Source: CAWJMF01 sp963843945 (GTDB lineage Bacteria; Vulcanimicrobiota; Vulcanimicrobiia; Vulcanimicrobiales; Vulcanimicrobiaceae). From it: a stretch of 64,000 bases of DNA. Position 1 is the first letter of the stretch. Each line of letters starts with the position of its first letter. Below, piece by piece: positions 9,029 to 17,265 of this stretch. The position numbers were made by a program, and so were the translations under genes. Below the pieces are notes generated by a model, which made no database searches, was not told where the DNA came from, and saw only the letters and a list, made by a program, of their open reading frames with translations. Location of the stretch: contig CAWJMF010000006.1 in assembly GCA_963843945.1 (NCBI GenBank), positions 1-64,000 on the forward strand, given 5' to 3'.

Positions 9029-9694
9029 ATGCTCGCTGACGACGCCGACGGCGCCGCCCATCGCACTCCAGGAGCGATCGTCGTCGGCGGCGCGAGCGGC
9101 GTCGGCAAAGCCGTTTGCGAGGTGCTGGCGCGCGACGGCTATCGCGTCGTGGTTGCCGATCGCGACGAGATTCGCGCCCACGCGGTGGCGGACGCCGTCG
9201 ACGGGTTCGCGTTGGCCGTCGACATTACCGACGAGACGGCGGTCGGTGCGCTCTTCGTTCGTTCGCTCGAGATTCTCGGGCAGCTCGACGCGCTCGTGAC
9301 CGCGGCCGGGATCGTCGACACGACACCACTCATGCAGCTGGATGCGGGACGGTTCGCGCGCGTGCATGCGGTGAACGTGGTCGGCACGTTCGTCTGCATC
9401 CGCGCGGCGGCGCAACATATGAAGCCCGGGGCCCGCATCTGCACGATTCCGGCGGTCGGGGGCGGCTTCGACAACGCGGGCAGCGGGAAGGTTGCCTATG
9501 CGGCGGGAGCCGGTGCGATCGTCGCGCTGACGCGCGCGGCCGCGGCCGAACTGGTGCCGCGCGGCATCGCGGTCAACGCAGTGACGCCGAGTCTCGCGGC
9601 CTACGCCGAGCCGCTGGGTACCGCGGAGGTCGTCGCGTTCTTGCTCTCGCCGGGTTCGGGCGCGCTCAACGGCGCCGTACTCGAGATCATCTAG
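9029..9694 (+). CDS. SDR-fold protein lacking the catalytic Ser and Lys
   Basis: This 221-residue Rossmann protein is a paralogue of the SDR at 5367. It keeps the cofactor motif VGGASGVGK, the segment LDALVTAAGI and the Asn in AVNVVGT. The active site is altered: TVASVAGK has become TIPAVGGG (Ser lost), and YAASKGAV has become YAAGAGAIV (Tyr kept, Lys replaced by Ala). It is also shorter at the C-terminus, missing most of the substrate loop. It therefore probably binds a nucleotide but cannot catalyse normal SDR chemistry, and a structural or regulatory role is possible. It starts 6 bases after the TRAP permease, in the same operon, and its 3' end overlaps the convergent hydroxyacid dehydrogenase by 8 bases. 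Confidence 0.82.
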   Translation: MLADDADGAAHRTPGAIVVGGASGVGKAVCEVLARDGYRVVVADRDEIRAHAVADAVDGFALAVDITDETAVGALFVRSLEILGQLDALVTAAGIVDTTPLMQLDAGRFARVHAVNVVGTFVCIRAAAQHMKPGARICTIPAVGGGFDNAGSGKVAYAAGAGAIVALTRAAAAELVPRGIAVNAVTPSLAAYAEPLGTAEVVAFLLSPGSGALNGAVLEII

Positions 9695-10625
9695 CCGAAA
9701 GCGCCGCGGCGTTCACCAGCGTCGGCATCGGCTCGCCGCGCAGGCCGGCGACGAGGTTGCGCGCCGCGAGCATCTGCATGCGCTCGCGCGTCTCCGGCGT
9801 CGCGCTGCCGATATGCGGATAGATCGTGATATTCGGAGCCCCGTAGAGCGGATGCTCGGGAGGCAGCGGCTCGGGATCGGTGACGTCGAGCGCGGCCCCC
9901 GCGATCTTCCCCGAGCGTAACGCTTCGAGCAGCGCTTCCGTGTCGGTCAGCGCGCCGCGTCCGGCGTTGACGAAGTGTGCCGCCGGCTTCATCTTGGCGA
10001 ACTGCGCCGCGCCGAACATTTTGCGCGTCTGCGGCGAAAGCGGCACCAGCGCGACGACGCAATCGGAGGTCGCCAGCAGCTCGTCGAAGTCGAGATAGCG
10101 GACGCCGAGCGCCGCGTCGTCCTGCCGCGGCTTGCGGTTGTGGTAGACCACCTTCATGCGGCTGGCTTGCGCGCGCCGCGCCAGCGCAGCGCCGATCTCA
10201 CCGAAGCCCGCGATGCCGAGGGTCTTTTCCGCCAAATCGTTGCCGAAGGGCGCCGCACCGCGCATCCACTCGCCGGAGCGCGCGAAGTCGAGCGCGACCG
10301 TCAGCTTCCGCATCGAAGCCAGCACGAGCGCGAAGATCAAATCCGCCACCGTGTCGGTCAAGGCGCCGTGCGCGTTCGAAAAGGGAATTCCGCGCCGGTT
10401 GCACGCCTCCACGTCCACCTTATCGTACCCGACCGAGGAGAGCGCGATGAGGCGCAGCTTCGGCGCGCGCGCCAAGAAGGCGTCGTCGATGGCGAGCGAC
10501 CCATCGCTCAACAAGCCCTCGGCCTCGGACAGCGCCTCGAGACCCTCGATGCGCGCAACGGGCTCGACATAAGCCCTCACCGCGGGATACGTCCTCTGCG
10601 CGAAAACAACGACCGGATCGCTCAT
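9687..10625 (-). CDS. D-2-hydroxyacid dehydrogenase (glyoxylate/hydroxypyruvate reductase type)
   Basis: This 312-residue NAD(P)-dependent enzyme reduces 2-oxoacids such as glyoxylate or hydroxypyruvate to D-2-hydroxyacids. It has the dinucleotide motif GFGEIGAALARRA and a catalytic Arg in NAGRGALTDTEAL. The Glu is in ALDVTDPEPLPPEHPLY and the His in YPHIGSAT; the DVTDPEPLP form resembles glyoxylate/hydroxypyruvate reductases. The frame is open another 590 codons upstream, but homology begins at MSDPVVVFAQ, so the ATG at 10625 is the start. It is divergent from the beta-hydroxyacid dehydrogenase at 10695. The two reductases together suggest handling of glyoxylate, tartronate semialdehyde or similar products. 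Confidence 0.9.
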   Translation of the reverse strand: MSDPVVVFAQRTYPAVRAYVEPVARIEGLEALSEAEGLLSDGSLAIDDAFLARAPKLRLIALSSVGYDKVDVEACNRRGIPFSNAHGALTDTVADLIFALVLASMRKLTVALDFARSGEWMRGAAPFGNDLAEKTLGIAGFGEIGAALARRAQASRMKVVYHNRKPRQDDAALGVRYLDFDELLATSDCVVALVPLSPQTRKMFGAAQFAKMKPAAHFVNAGRGALTDTEALLEALRSGKIAGAALDVTDPEPLPPEHPLYGAPNITIYPHIGSATPETRERMQMLAARNLVAGLRGEPMPTLVNAAALSAR

Positions 10626-10694
10626 GCGGCGTCGTTTCTCTTTTCGACGAGGCTCTCTTGCAGCGCCGTCAAAACTGCGCCCGGAGGGGCGAGC

Positions 10695-11546
10695 ATGAAG
10701 AAGGAAATCGGGTTCGCGGGAGTCGGGATCATGGGTTCGCGCATGGCGGCGAATCTGTTGCGACACGGCTTTCCCGTGCGCGTGTGGGACCGGAACGGCG
10801 CGGCCGTCGATGCGCTCGTGGAGCAAGGAGCGAGCGCGGCCGAGTCGCCCGAGCAGTTGGCGGCCGGCGCGGACGTCGTCATCTCGATTCTGTGGGGCGA
10901 CGACGCATCGCGCGAGGTCGTGCTCGAGCGCATGCTCCCCGCGGCGCGCCCGGGCACGGTCTTCTTGGAAATGAGCACGGTCTCGGCGGCGATGCAGCGT
11001 ACCCTGGCGCAAGCAGCCGAAGCGCGCGGCTGCGCCTTTCTCGGCGTGCCCGTCACCGGAAGCAAGGACGCCGCCGCAGCGGGCGAACTCACCGCGCTCG
11101 CCGGCGGTCCTCGCGAGGCGCTCGAGGCGCAGCGCGACGTCCTCGACGCGATGGTGAAGAGCGTCATCTACACCGGCGGGTACGGAACGAGCGCGGCGCT
11201 CAAGCTCGGCAACAATCAGTTTCTCGGTTTGCTGGTCGCCGGACTCGCCGAAAGCCTGCGCGCGAGCGAAGCGGCCGGCGTCGATCGCTCCCTCGCGCTC
11301 GATCTCTTCGCGGGAACCGCCGGCCGGGTCGCGGAGATGAAGCGCCGTTCGATCGCCAAGCGCGACTTCTCGCCCCACTTTACGCTCGCAGCCTTGGTCA
11401 AGGACCTGCGCGAAGCACGTGCCGCCGCCGGCGCGGCCGGCTTGGAATTGCCGCTCTTGGCGCAAACCTGTGCGCTCTACGAGCGTGCATTGCAAGAGGG
11501 AGACGGCGCCCTCGACTTCTCCGCCGTCGCGGACTTCGTCCGGTAA
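10695..11546 (+). CDS. Beta-hydroxyacid dehydrogenase (3-hydroxyisobutyrate DH / glyoxylate-succinic semialdehyde reductase type)
   Basis: This 283-residue NAD(P)-dependent dehydrogenase has the family's GFAGVGIMGSRMAANLLRHG cofactor motif. The substrate-binding stretch VPVTGSKDAAAAGELT and the catalytic Lys in KLGNNQFLG follow. The TGSKDAA form is closer to plant and bacterial glyoxylate/succinic-semialdehyde reductases than to MmsB. A strong Shine-Dalgarno, GGAGGGG at 10683-10689, fixes the ATG at 10695. The 69-base gap to the divergent dehydrogenase must hold both promoters. The stop is 3 bases before the metal transporter, so the two may be cotranscribed. Confidence 0.9.
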   Translation: MKKEIGFAGVGIMGSRMAANLLRHGFPVRVWDRNGAAVDALVEQGASAAESPEQLAAGADVVISILWGDDASREVVLERMLPAARPGTVFLEMSTVSAAMQRTLAQAAEARGCAFLGVPVTGSKDAAAAGELTALAGGPREALEAQRDVLDAMVKSVIYTGGYGTSAALKLGNNQFLGLLVAGLAESLRASEAAGVDRSLALDLFAGTAGRVAEMKRRSIAKRDFSPHFTLAALVKDLREARAAAGAAGLELPLLAQTCALYERALQEGDGALDFSAVADFVR

Positions 11547-11549
11547 GCG

Positions 11550-12230
11550 GTGCCGGCTCCCGGCTCGGACGCAGCGCTCCTCGTTCTCGCGGTCGCAACG
11601 GTCGGCGTGCTGCACACCTGCGTGCCCGATCACTGGGCACCGATCACGCTGATCGCACGGCAACGCGGCTGGTCGCGCCGTCAGGCCGCGCGCGTTGCGG
11701 CCGGAGCGGGAATCGGCCACACGCTCTCGACACTCGCGATCGCCGTCGTCGTCTGGATCGCCGGCGTCGCTCTCGCCGCACGCGTCGGCCACGCGCTGAG
11801 CTTGCTTTCCAGCCTCGCGCTCATCGCCTTCGGCGGCTGGATCGCGATCGGCGCGCTGCTCGAGCTGCGGCGCGAAGACGCGCACGCGCGAGCGCACGCC
11901 GCCGGCGAAGAGCACGACGACGCGCACGAGCACGGACACGCGCACCGGCACGGCGGCGAACGCACCGCGTTGATGCTCGTGCTCGGTTCGTCCCCGATGA
12001 TCGAGGGCATTCCGGCCTTTTTCGCCGCTGCACGTTTCGGCCTCGGGCAACTGCTCTTGATGGCAGCCGTCTTCGCCGCCACCACGATCGCAACGTACGT
12101 CGGACTGGTCGTCGCCTCGCTTGCCGGCTTCGAGCGACTCGCGCTCGGGCCGTTCGAGCGTTACGGCGAGGTGCTCAGCGGCGCGTTTGTCGCGGCGCTC
12201 GGCCTCTTCTTCCTCTTCTCGCCGCTCTAG
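11550..12230 (+). CDS. NicO/UreH-like nickel-cobalt transporter with His-rich loop
   Basis: This is a 226-residue membrane protein with about six transmembrane helices. The first helix carries HTCVPDH, an HX4D motif that is the metal-binding signature of the NiCoT/NicO transporters. A cytoplasmic or periplasmic loop around residues 112-137 is packed with His, Asp and Glu (EEHDDAHEHGHAHRHGG), typical of RcnA/HupE-like nickel or cobalt handling. Whether it imports or exports metal cannot be decided. The start is GTG, 3 bases after the upstream dehydrogenase stop. The 3' end faces the convergent IMPase with a 5-base gap. Confidence 0.75.
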   Translation: MPAPGSDAALLVLAVATVGVLHTCVPDHWAPITLIARQRGWSRRQAARVAAGAGIGHTLSTLAIAVVVWIAGVALAARVGHALSLLSSLALIAFGGWIAIGALLELRREDAHARAHAAGEEHDDAHEHGHAHRHGGERTALMLVLGSSPMIEGIPAFFAAARFGLGQLLLMAAVFAATTIATYVGLVVASLAGFERLALGPFERYGEVLSGAFVAALGLFFLFSPL

Positions 12231-12235
12231 CGGCG

Positions 12236-12994
12236 TTAGGCGAGCGCTGCGACCATCTCGCCGTGAATGCGCGCGTTGCTGGCCAGCGTCGAACCGCGTT
12301 CGAGCGAAAAGGGGCTGCCGTCGAGCGCGGTGACGCATCCGCCGGCCTCGCGCACGATCAGCATTCCGGCAGCGACGTCCCATGGGTGCAGATCCAGTTC
12401 CCAAAACGCGTCGAACCTGCCGGCGGCGACGAAGGCGAGATCGAGCGCGGCCGAGCCGTCGCGGCGCACGCCTTGCGCGACGCGCGAGAGCTTTGCGAAG
12501 TTCTCGCCGTTTCGCTCGTACATCGCCGGCTTAAAGCCGGTGCAAACCAATGCGCCGGCGAGCGACTCCGTTTGCGACACCGCCAACGGGCGGTCGTTGC
12601 AACGGGCGCCCGCGCCGCGCTCGGCGGCGTATAACTCCCGCAGGGCAGGCGCGTAGATCACGCCGCACGTCATCTCGCCGTCGCGCTCGAAGCCGAGCGA
12701 GACGCAGAAAAGCGGGTAGCCGTGCGCGAAGTTGGTGGTGCCGTCGAGCGGATCGAGAATCCAGCGCTCGCCGCTCGTGCCGGCGACGCTCGTGCCTTCC
12801 TCGCCGAGGATCGAACTCGCCGGAAATTCGGCGCGCAAGCGCGCGACGATCGCCTTCTCGCTCGCGCGATCGGCCGCAGTCACCAGATCGCCGCGCGTTC
12901 CCTTCTCGCGCGTCTCGAGATCCGTTCCGAGCAGGTCGACGAGGAGGGCTCCGGCATCCATTGCCGTTTCGATCGCACAGCGTAGCGGGTCCAC
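12236..12994 (-). CDS. Inositol monophosphatase family protein
   Basis: This 252-residue Mg2+-dependent phosphatase hydrolyses sugar or inositol phosphates, or related substrates such as PAP or histidinol phosphate. Metal ligands are seen in LGEEGTS, in WILDPLDGTTNF (the DPxDGT signature) and in HPWDVAAGMLIVREAGG. The GTG at 12994 is chosen because AGGGGAGG lies immediately upstream and the family begins at about this point. The substrate within the family is open. The gene starts 28 bases from the divergent membrane protein at 13023. Confidence 0.9.
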   Translation of the reverse strand: MDPLRCAIETAMDAGALLVDLLGTDLETREKGTRGDLVTAADRASEKAIVARLRAEFPASSILGEEGTSVAGTSGERWILDPLDGTTNFAHGYPLFCVSLGFERDGEMTCGVIYAPALRELYAAERGAGARCNDRPLAVSQTESLAGALVCTGFKPAMYERNGENFAKLSRVAQGVRRDGSAALDLAFVAAGRFDAFWELDLHPWDVAAGMLIVREAGGCVTALDGSPFSLERGSTLASNARIHGEMVAALA

Positions 12995-13022
12995 GAGCCT
13001 CCCCTGCGAGAATGAAACGCAA

Positions 13023-13526
13023 ATGCTCGTCCGGACCTTCACCGTCGTTGAAGCCCTGACCCTCGCGCTCTGGACCGGTTCGCTCGCCGGCTTCGCGTTC
13101 GTGTTCGCGCCGATCGCATTCGGCATCGTTACGAACGTCGAGGAATTCGGACACGTGACGGCCGCGGTGCTGCAAGCGCTGACGCTGCTCGGCTGCATCT
13201 GCGGCGCCGTCGCAATCGTCGCCGCGCTGGTCCGCGCGAGCGACCCCGCGCAGCAGCGCTCTGCCCTCCTCCGCATCCTGATCGTCGTGATCATGATCGG
13301 CCTGGCACAGTACGAAGCGCGCGTCATCGTGCCGCGCATGACCGCGGCGTTGCCGCGGCTCGACGCCGGTGCCGGCCCCGCGCAACTTGCGGCAGCGCGC
13401 TCGGCCTTCCGCGCGGAGCATGCGGTCTCGACGAAAGTCTACGGTGCGGTCTTCATCCTCGGCTTACTTGCCGTCGGTTTGTCGGCTGCCGCGCAGCCGC
13501 AGACGCGCACGCGGTATCCGCGTTGA
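13023..13526 (+). CDS. DUF4149-like (TMEM205-type) integral membrane protein
   Basis: This 167-residue protein has four predicted transmembrane helices, at about residues 8-32, 47-70, 82-100 and 145-162. The pattern ALWTGSLAGFAFVFAPIAF, a helix with VIMIGLAQYEARVIVPRM, and a FRAEHAVSTKVYGAVF segment resemble the DUF4149/TMEM205 family, whose function is unknown. It is the first gene of a two-gene unit, its TGA overlapping the TTG start of the next gene. Confidence 0.7.
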   Translation: MLVRTFTVVEALTLALWTGSLAGFAFVFAPIAFGIVTNVEEFGHVTAAVLQALTLLGCICGAVAIVAALVRASDPAQQRSALLRILIVVIMIGLAQYEARVIVPRMTAALPRLDAGAGPAQLAAARSAFRAEHAVSTKVYGAVFILGLLAVGLSAAAQPQTRTRYPR

Positions 13527-14197
13527 GCAGGCGCGACCCGCACGAAATTCGCGTCCTCGAAGATCGCTGGGTAACGATCCGTCACATCGTCGAAGCCGTC
13601 GCGATCGTAAGCGCGGGGGCTTGGGCCTTTTACACCTTCGTCTATCAGGAAAAGATCAAGCCGGCGAGCGAGCCGGCGGCGCTGACGCTAACCACAACGC
13701 TCAGCAGCCTCGGACACGATCGCCGGCGCGATATCGTGAACCTCGAGATCGGGCTTCGCAACACCGGCAAGACGGAGATCGACATCGCCGCGGACGGCTA
13801 TAACATCTGGGGCGAGCGATACGGCGGGGAGCCCGTCATTCGCCGAAGCGAAAGGCGAGATCGATACGAATACAACGCCGGCTTGCCCATCGTTTCGCGC
13901 CGGCTCATCACGGCCTTCGCGGAGCTTCGCGACGCAGCAGTGGGCGGCACGGTGGGGAATCACATCGTCATCGAGCCCGGCGCGATCGAGACGCTCGATC
14001 GGGTGTTCGCCGTCCCGCGCGGTACCTTTGACATCATCCACGCGCAGGCCAGCGTCGTTCCGATAAAGACCACGCGAGCGACGAAGGTACCGATTGCGGT
14101 CGTGACGGCTCGCGTCGGAGGCTATCTGCTCAGACCCGCAGCCGGGGACGATGCGGAGGAGGACGACAACACGACGGACTTCGCGCTTCCGCCTTAG
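13523..14197 (+). CDS. Membrane-anchored protein of unknown function
   Basis: This 224-residue protein has one transmembrane helix near residues 20-41 (IVEAVAIVSAGAWAFYTFVY) and a long extracytoplasmic part. The segment LEIGLRNTGKTEIDIAADGY looks like a beta-sandwich. No known family was recognised. Its acidic C-terminal tail is DDAEEDDNTTD. The TTG at 13523 overlaps the previous stop (TTGA), which suggests translational coupling with the DUF4149-like protein. Confidence 0.65.
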   Translation: MSRRDPHEIRVLEDRWVTIRHIVEAVAIVSAGAWAFYTFVYQEKIKPASEPAALTLTTTLSSLGHDRRRDIVNLEIGLRNTGKTEIDIAADGYNIWGERYGGEPVIRRSERRDRYEYNAGLPIVSRRLITAFAELRDAAVGGTVGNHIVIEPGAIETLDRVFAVPRGTFDIIHAQASVVPIKTTRATKVPIAVVTARVGGYLLRPAAGDDAEEDDNTTDFALPP

Positions 14198-14221
14198 ATC
14201 AAAGCTTGCGCCGGAGCCCTG

Positions 14222-15724
14222 CTAGATGTAGTTCTTGATTTTTTGCCAGAGCGTCGTCATCGGGATGAGCCGCTCGCGGCAAGCCATGAAGGCGAGGTTG
14301 TTTTCGTAGTCCATCACCGGAAGCGTCGTGGAATAGCGAGCGGCGACCGTCGCTTGCGCGAAAGCGTGCTCGGACTTGAAGCAGGTTCCGCCGAGCTCGA
14401 GCATCACGTCACCGCTGTTGTCGTCGTAGCCCCATAGCCAATACTGGTTGTGAGCGCTGATGACGGGGACGTCCGGAGCAAAGAAGCGCAGGGCACTCGC
14501 TTGTCCGTAGTCGACGGCAAAAACGACCGCGCGCGCACGCTCTTCTTTCGGCATCGCCTGGTAGGCGCCGCGCACGGCCGCCGCCAGCTCCGGCCAACCG
14601 TGCATGTCGGCATAGTCCGAGCCGATTTCGGGCGCTCTCTCGTGTTCGGTTGCCATCGTCACGCCCGAAAACGGATCGAGCCGGCTCAGCGCGTGCTGGT
14701 AAGCGATGAGTTGCGGAACCGTGAGAACCGGCACCTGAAGCGGGATCACGACGAGGGCGAAAAAGACCGCGTACGCCGCTAGGGCAAAGCGCACGGGGCG
14801 CATGCGCGCGGTCCACGCCTCGACCTGCACGCCGCCCGCCGCGATCACGATCGGGTAGATGTCGCCCGGATAGTAGTGTTTTCCGTGCAAGACGATCATT
14901 TCGAGGATCATGACGAGATAGGCATAGCCGAGAAAGCGAACCCGCGGCGAGCGCAAGAGCCAAATCAGGCCAACGATCCAGAGCGGCGCAAGGTAGGGAT
15001 TCGTGATGATGACTTCTTGCACGAGGTAGAGCAGCGGGGAAACGACGACGTTCTTGCCGTGCTGCCCAGCCTGAAGCAGCTCCCACATCGGAAAACCGTT
15101 GGCGGCCTGCCACAAAGCGTTCGGAAGCGCAACGAGCGTCGCCAACGCTGCGCCGCCGAGTGCCCAGCGCGAAAACAGCACGCGCCGCTCGGGCGTCGCG
15201 ATCAGCCCGGCAAGCAGCGCCGCAAAAAAGAAAAGCGCGGTGTATTTGCTCTCGATGGCGATTCCGGCTGCAGCGCCGACGGCCAGCCACCAGCGCGGAT
15301 CGGCGCCGCGCGCGATCCGCACGAGCCAGAGCGCGATGAGCGGCCAGAGCCACAGCCCCATTTCGTCCGGGCTCACTTTGGCGCCGAAGGAGAGGAGCAC
15401 GAGCGCGCCCGTAAAGCCCAGCGCCGCGAGCACTTGCGCGAAGGCGGCGCCGCCGAACTCGAGGACGAGCAGCGTCGTCGCGTAGATGCCGCCCGCAGCG
15501 CACAACGCGGGAACCGCGCGCAACAGGAAGAGCGAATGGCCGCCGAGCTGCGTGAGCGCCGCCAGCAACGGCACGACCGGCGGCTGGTCGACGTAGCCGA
15601 ACTGCGGGTGAAAGCCGCAGATGATGAAGTAGAGCTCGTCGCGGAAGAAGCCGTAGTGCGGGTTGCCCGCGAGGTGCAAGACGAACGTCGCGAGCGCCGC
15701 GACCCACGGGATCGTGCGGCTCAC
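14222..15724 (-). CDS. GT39-family membrane glycosyltransferase (ArnT/PMT-like)
   Basis: This is a 500-residue protein with about 11 transmembrane helices and a C-terminal periplasmic domain. The first loop has FFRDELYFIICG and FGYVDQPPVVPLLA, matching the acidic DE-type catalytic loop and the YVDxPP motif of ArnT-like (PMT_2) glycosyltransferases. These use polyprenyl-phosphate sugars to modify lipids or proteins at the outer face of the inner membrane. The GTG at 15724 overlaps the MFS stop by four bases, so it is cotranscribed with that transporter. The acceptor and sugar are unknown. Confidence 0.85.
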   Translation of the reverse strand: MSRTIPWVAALATFVLHLAGNPHYGFFRDELYFIICGFHPQFGYVDQPPVVPLLAALTQLGGHSLFLLRAVPALCAAGGIYATTLLVLEFGGAAFAQVLAALGFTGALVLLSFGAKVSPDEMGLWLWPLIALWLVRIARGADPRWWLAVGAAAGIAIESKYTALFFFAALLAGLIATPERRVLFSRWALGGAALATLVALPNALWQAANGFPMWELLQAGQHGKNVVVSPLLYLVQEVIITNPYLAPLWIVGLIWLLRSPRVRFLGYAYLVMILEMIVLHGKHYYPGDIYPIVIAAGGVQVEAWTARMRPVRFALAAYAVFFALVVIPLQVPVLTVPQLIAYQHALSRLDPFSGVTMATEHERAPEIGSDYADMHGWPELAAAVRGAYQAMPKEERARAVVFAVDYGQASALRFFAPDVPVISAHNQYWLWGYDDNSGDVMLELGGTCFKSEHAFAQATVAARYSTTLPVMDYENNLAFMACRERLIPMTTLWQKIKNYI

Positions 15725-17265
15725 CGCAAGGCCTTGCGCGGGATCGTCAGCGCGGCGACGCCGGCCGCGATGACGCAGAGCGCGACTCCGGCGAACATCG
15801 CGTCACGGAAGCCGCTCGCATACGCCGCGTGGAGTGCTTGCAGCACGGCCGGCCGGTCGCTCGGCACCGTGTCGCTGGGCGGTTTGAGCGTGGTGAGGCG
15901 ATCGCGGCCGGCGAGCAGCGCGACGCGCGTTGCCGGCGCGAGGTCCGCTCCCGCCAGCCGGCGATCGAAATTCGCATAGAACGCTCCGATCAAGACGATC
16001 CCCAGCACCGCGATCGCGAGCACGCCCGCCACGCGCGAGACCGCGTTGTTGATGCCGGATGCGATGCCCGAGCGTTCCGTGTCGAGCGCGTCCATCACGG
16101 TCGTCGTCAACGGTGCGACGAACAGCGCGGCGCCGCAGCCGAAAACGATCGTTGCCGGAAAGAAGGTGAGCCAGTACGAGCCTCCCGCCCCGCTGAGGCC
16201 GAAACCCACGAGCCCCGCCGCCGCGAGCAGAGCGCCCGCGACGAGCGGCACGTGCGCGCCGATACGCTCGACCAGACCGCCCGACCAACGCGAACTGGCG
16301 AACACGATCGCCACGAAAGGCAGGAGCGCCGCTCCAGCCTCGAGCGGCGAGTATCCCTGCACGTACTGCAAATCGAAAGGCACGAAGAACAAGCTGCCCC
16401 CCATCGCGGCGTACAGGAACAGCGTATAGAGGTTCGCGCCGGCAAAAGTGCGATTGCGAAAGACCTCGAGCGGGATCATTGGATCCTTCACGCGCGATTC
16501 GTAGAACGCAAAAAGCGCGAGCACGGCAATTCCAGCGGCGCAGGCAACGATCCCGCCCCGATCGGCGCTGCTGCCCTGGAGCCGGATCAGGCCGTAGGTC
16601 AGCAGTCCCAGGCCGGACGTGGCGAAGAGCGCTCCGGGCAAATCGATCCGGCGCGCGGCGTGTTCGTCGCGGCTCTCGGGCACCCGCAGCATGCTCGCGA
16701 CGATCACGAAGATTGCGATCGGCACGTTGATCAAGAAGACCCAGCGCCACGAATAGGTCTGCGTCAGCCAGCCGCCCAGCACGGGCCCCAGCGCAGCGGT
16801 GAGGGCCGAGAAGCCGGACCAGGTTCCGATCGCCTTTCCCCGGCCCGCCACCGGGTAGTTCGCGCTGATGAGCGACAGGCTGCCGGGCGTCGCGAAGGCG
16901 CCACCGAGACCTTGCAGACAGCGTGCCAGGTTGAGCTCGAGCATGTTTTGCGAGAGCGCGCAGAGCAACGACGCGACCGCGAACAGCGCGATACCGCCCA
17001 AGAATGCGCGCCGGCGGCCAAACCGGTCGCCCAGTGCTCCGCCGATGAGAATGAAGGCGGAGAGTACCAGCGAGTAACCCTCGACCACCCATTGCAAGCT
17101 GGCGGCGTCGGCGTTGAGGTCGCGCTGCAGGGAGGGCAACGCGACGTTGACGGCCGTGCCGTCGATGAACACCATGGCCGAGCCGGCAATAGCCACGACG
17201 AGGACCCAAGGTCCGGCCAGGCTGGCCTTAGAGAGTGTAGTAGTTTGCGGGGAGTTGCGCGCCAA
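15721..17265 (-). CDS. MFS drug exporter, DHA2 (14-TMS) family
   Basis: This major facilitator protein of about 514 residues has 14 predicted helices. Motifs are MVFIDGTAVNVALPSLQRDL in helix 1, the A motif GALGDRFGRRRAFLGG, motif C-like GPVLGGWLTQTYSWRWVFLI, and a segment with NNAVSRVAGVLAIA near the end. DHA2 members export drugs, lipids or siderophores using proton motive force. The start is uncertain: a TTG at 17265 overlaps the end of the MscS gene by 38 bases, a GTG lies further upstream at 17316, and a GTG at 17196 would start inside helix 1. Confidence 0.88.
   Translation of the reverse strand: MARNSPQTTTLSKASLAGPWVLVVAIAGSAMVFIDGTAVNVALPSLQRDLNADAASLQWVVEGYSLVLSAFILIGGALGDRFGRRRAFLGGIALFAVASLLCALSQNMLELNLARCLQGLGGAFATPGSLSLISANYPVAGRGKAIGTWSGFSALTAALGPVLGGWLTQTYSWRWVFLINVPIAIFVIVASMLRVPESRDEHAARRIDLPGALFATSGLGLLTYGLIRLQGSSADRGGIVACAAGIAVLALFAFYESRVKDPMIPLEVFRNRTFAGANLYTLFLYAAMGGSLFFVPFDLQYVQGYSPLEAGAALLPFVAIVFASSRWSGGLVERIGAHVPLVAGALLAAAGLVGFGLSGAGGSYWLTFFPATIVFGCGAALFVAPLTTTVMDALDTERSGIASGINNAVSRVAGVLAIAVLGIVLIGAFYANFDRRLAGADLAPATRVALLAGRDRLTTLKPPSDTVPSDRPAVLQALHAAYASGFRDAMFAGVALCVIAAGVAALTIPRKALR

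Noticed and set aside
9687..12404. One 905-residue minus-strand protein
   Set aside because: Only the last 312 residues are a dehydrogenase; the rest is antisense to the beta-hydroxyacid dehydrogenase and NicO genes.
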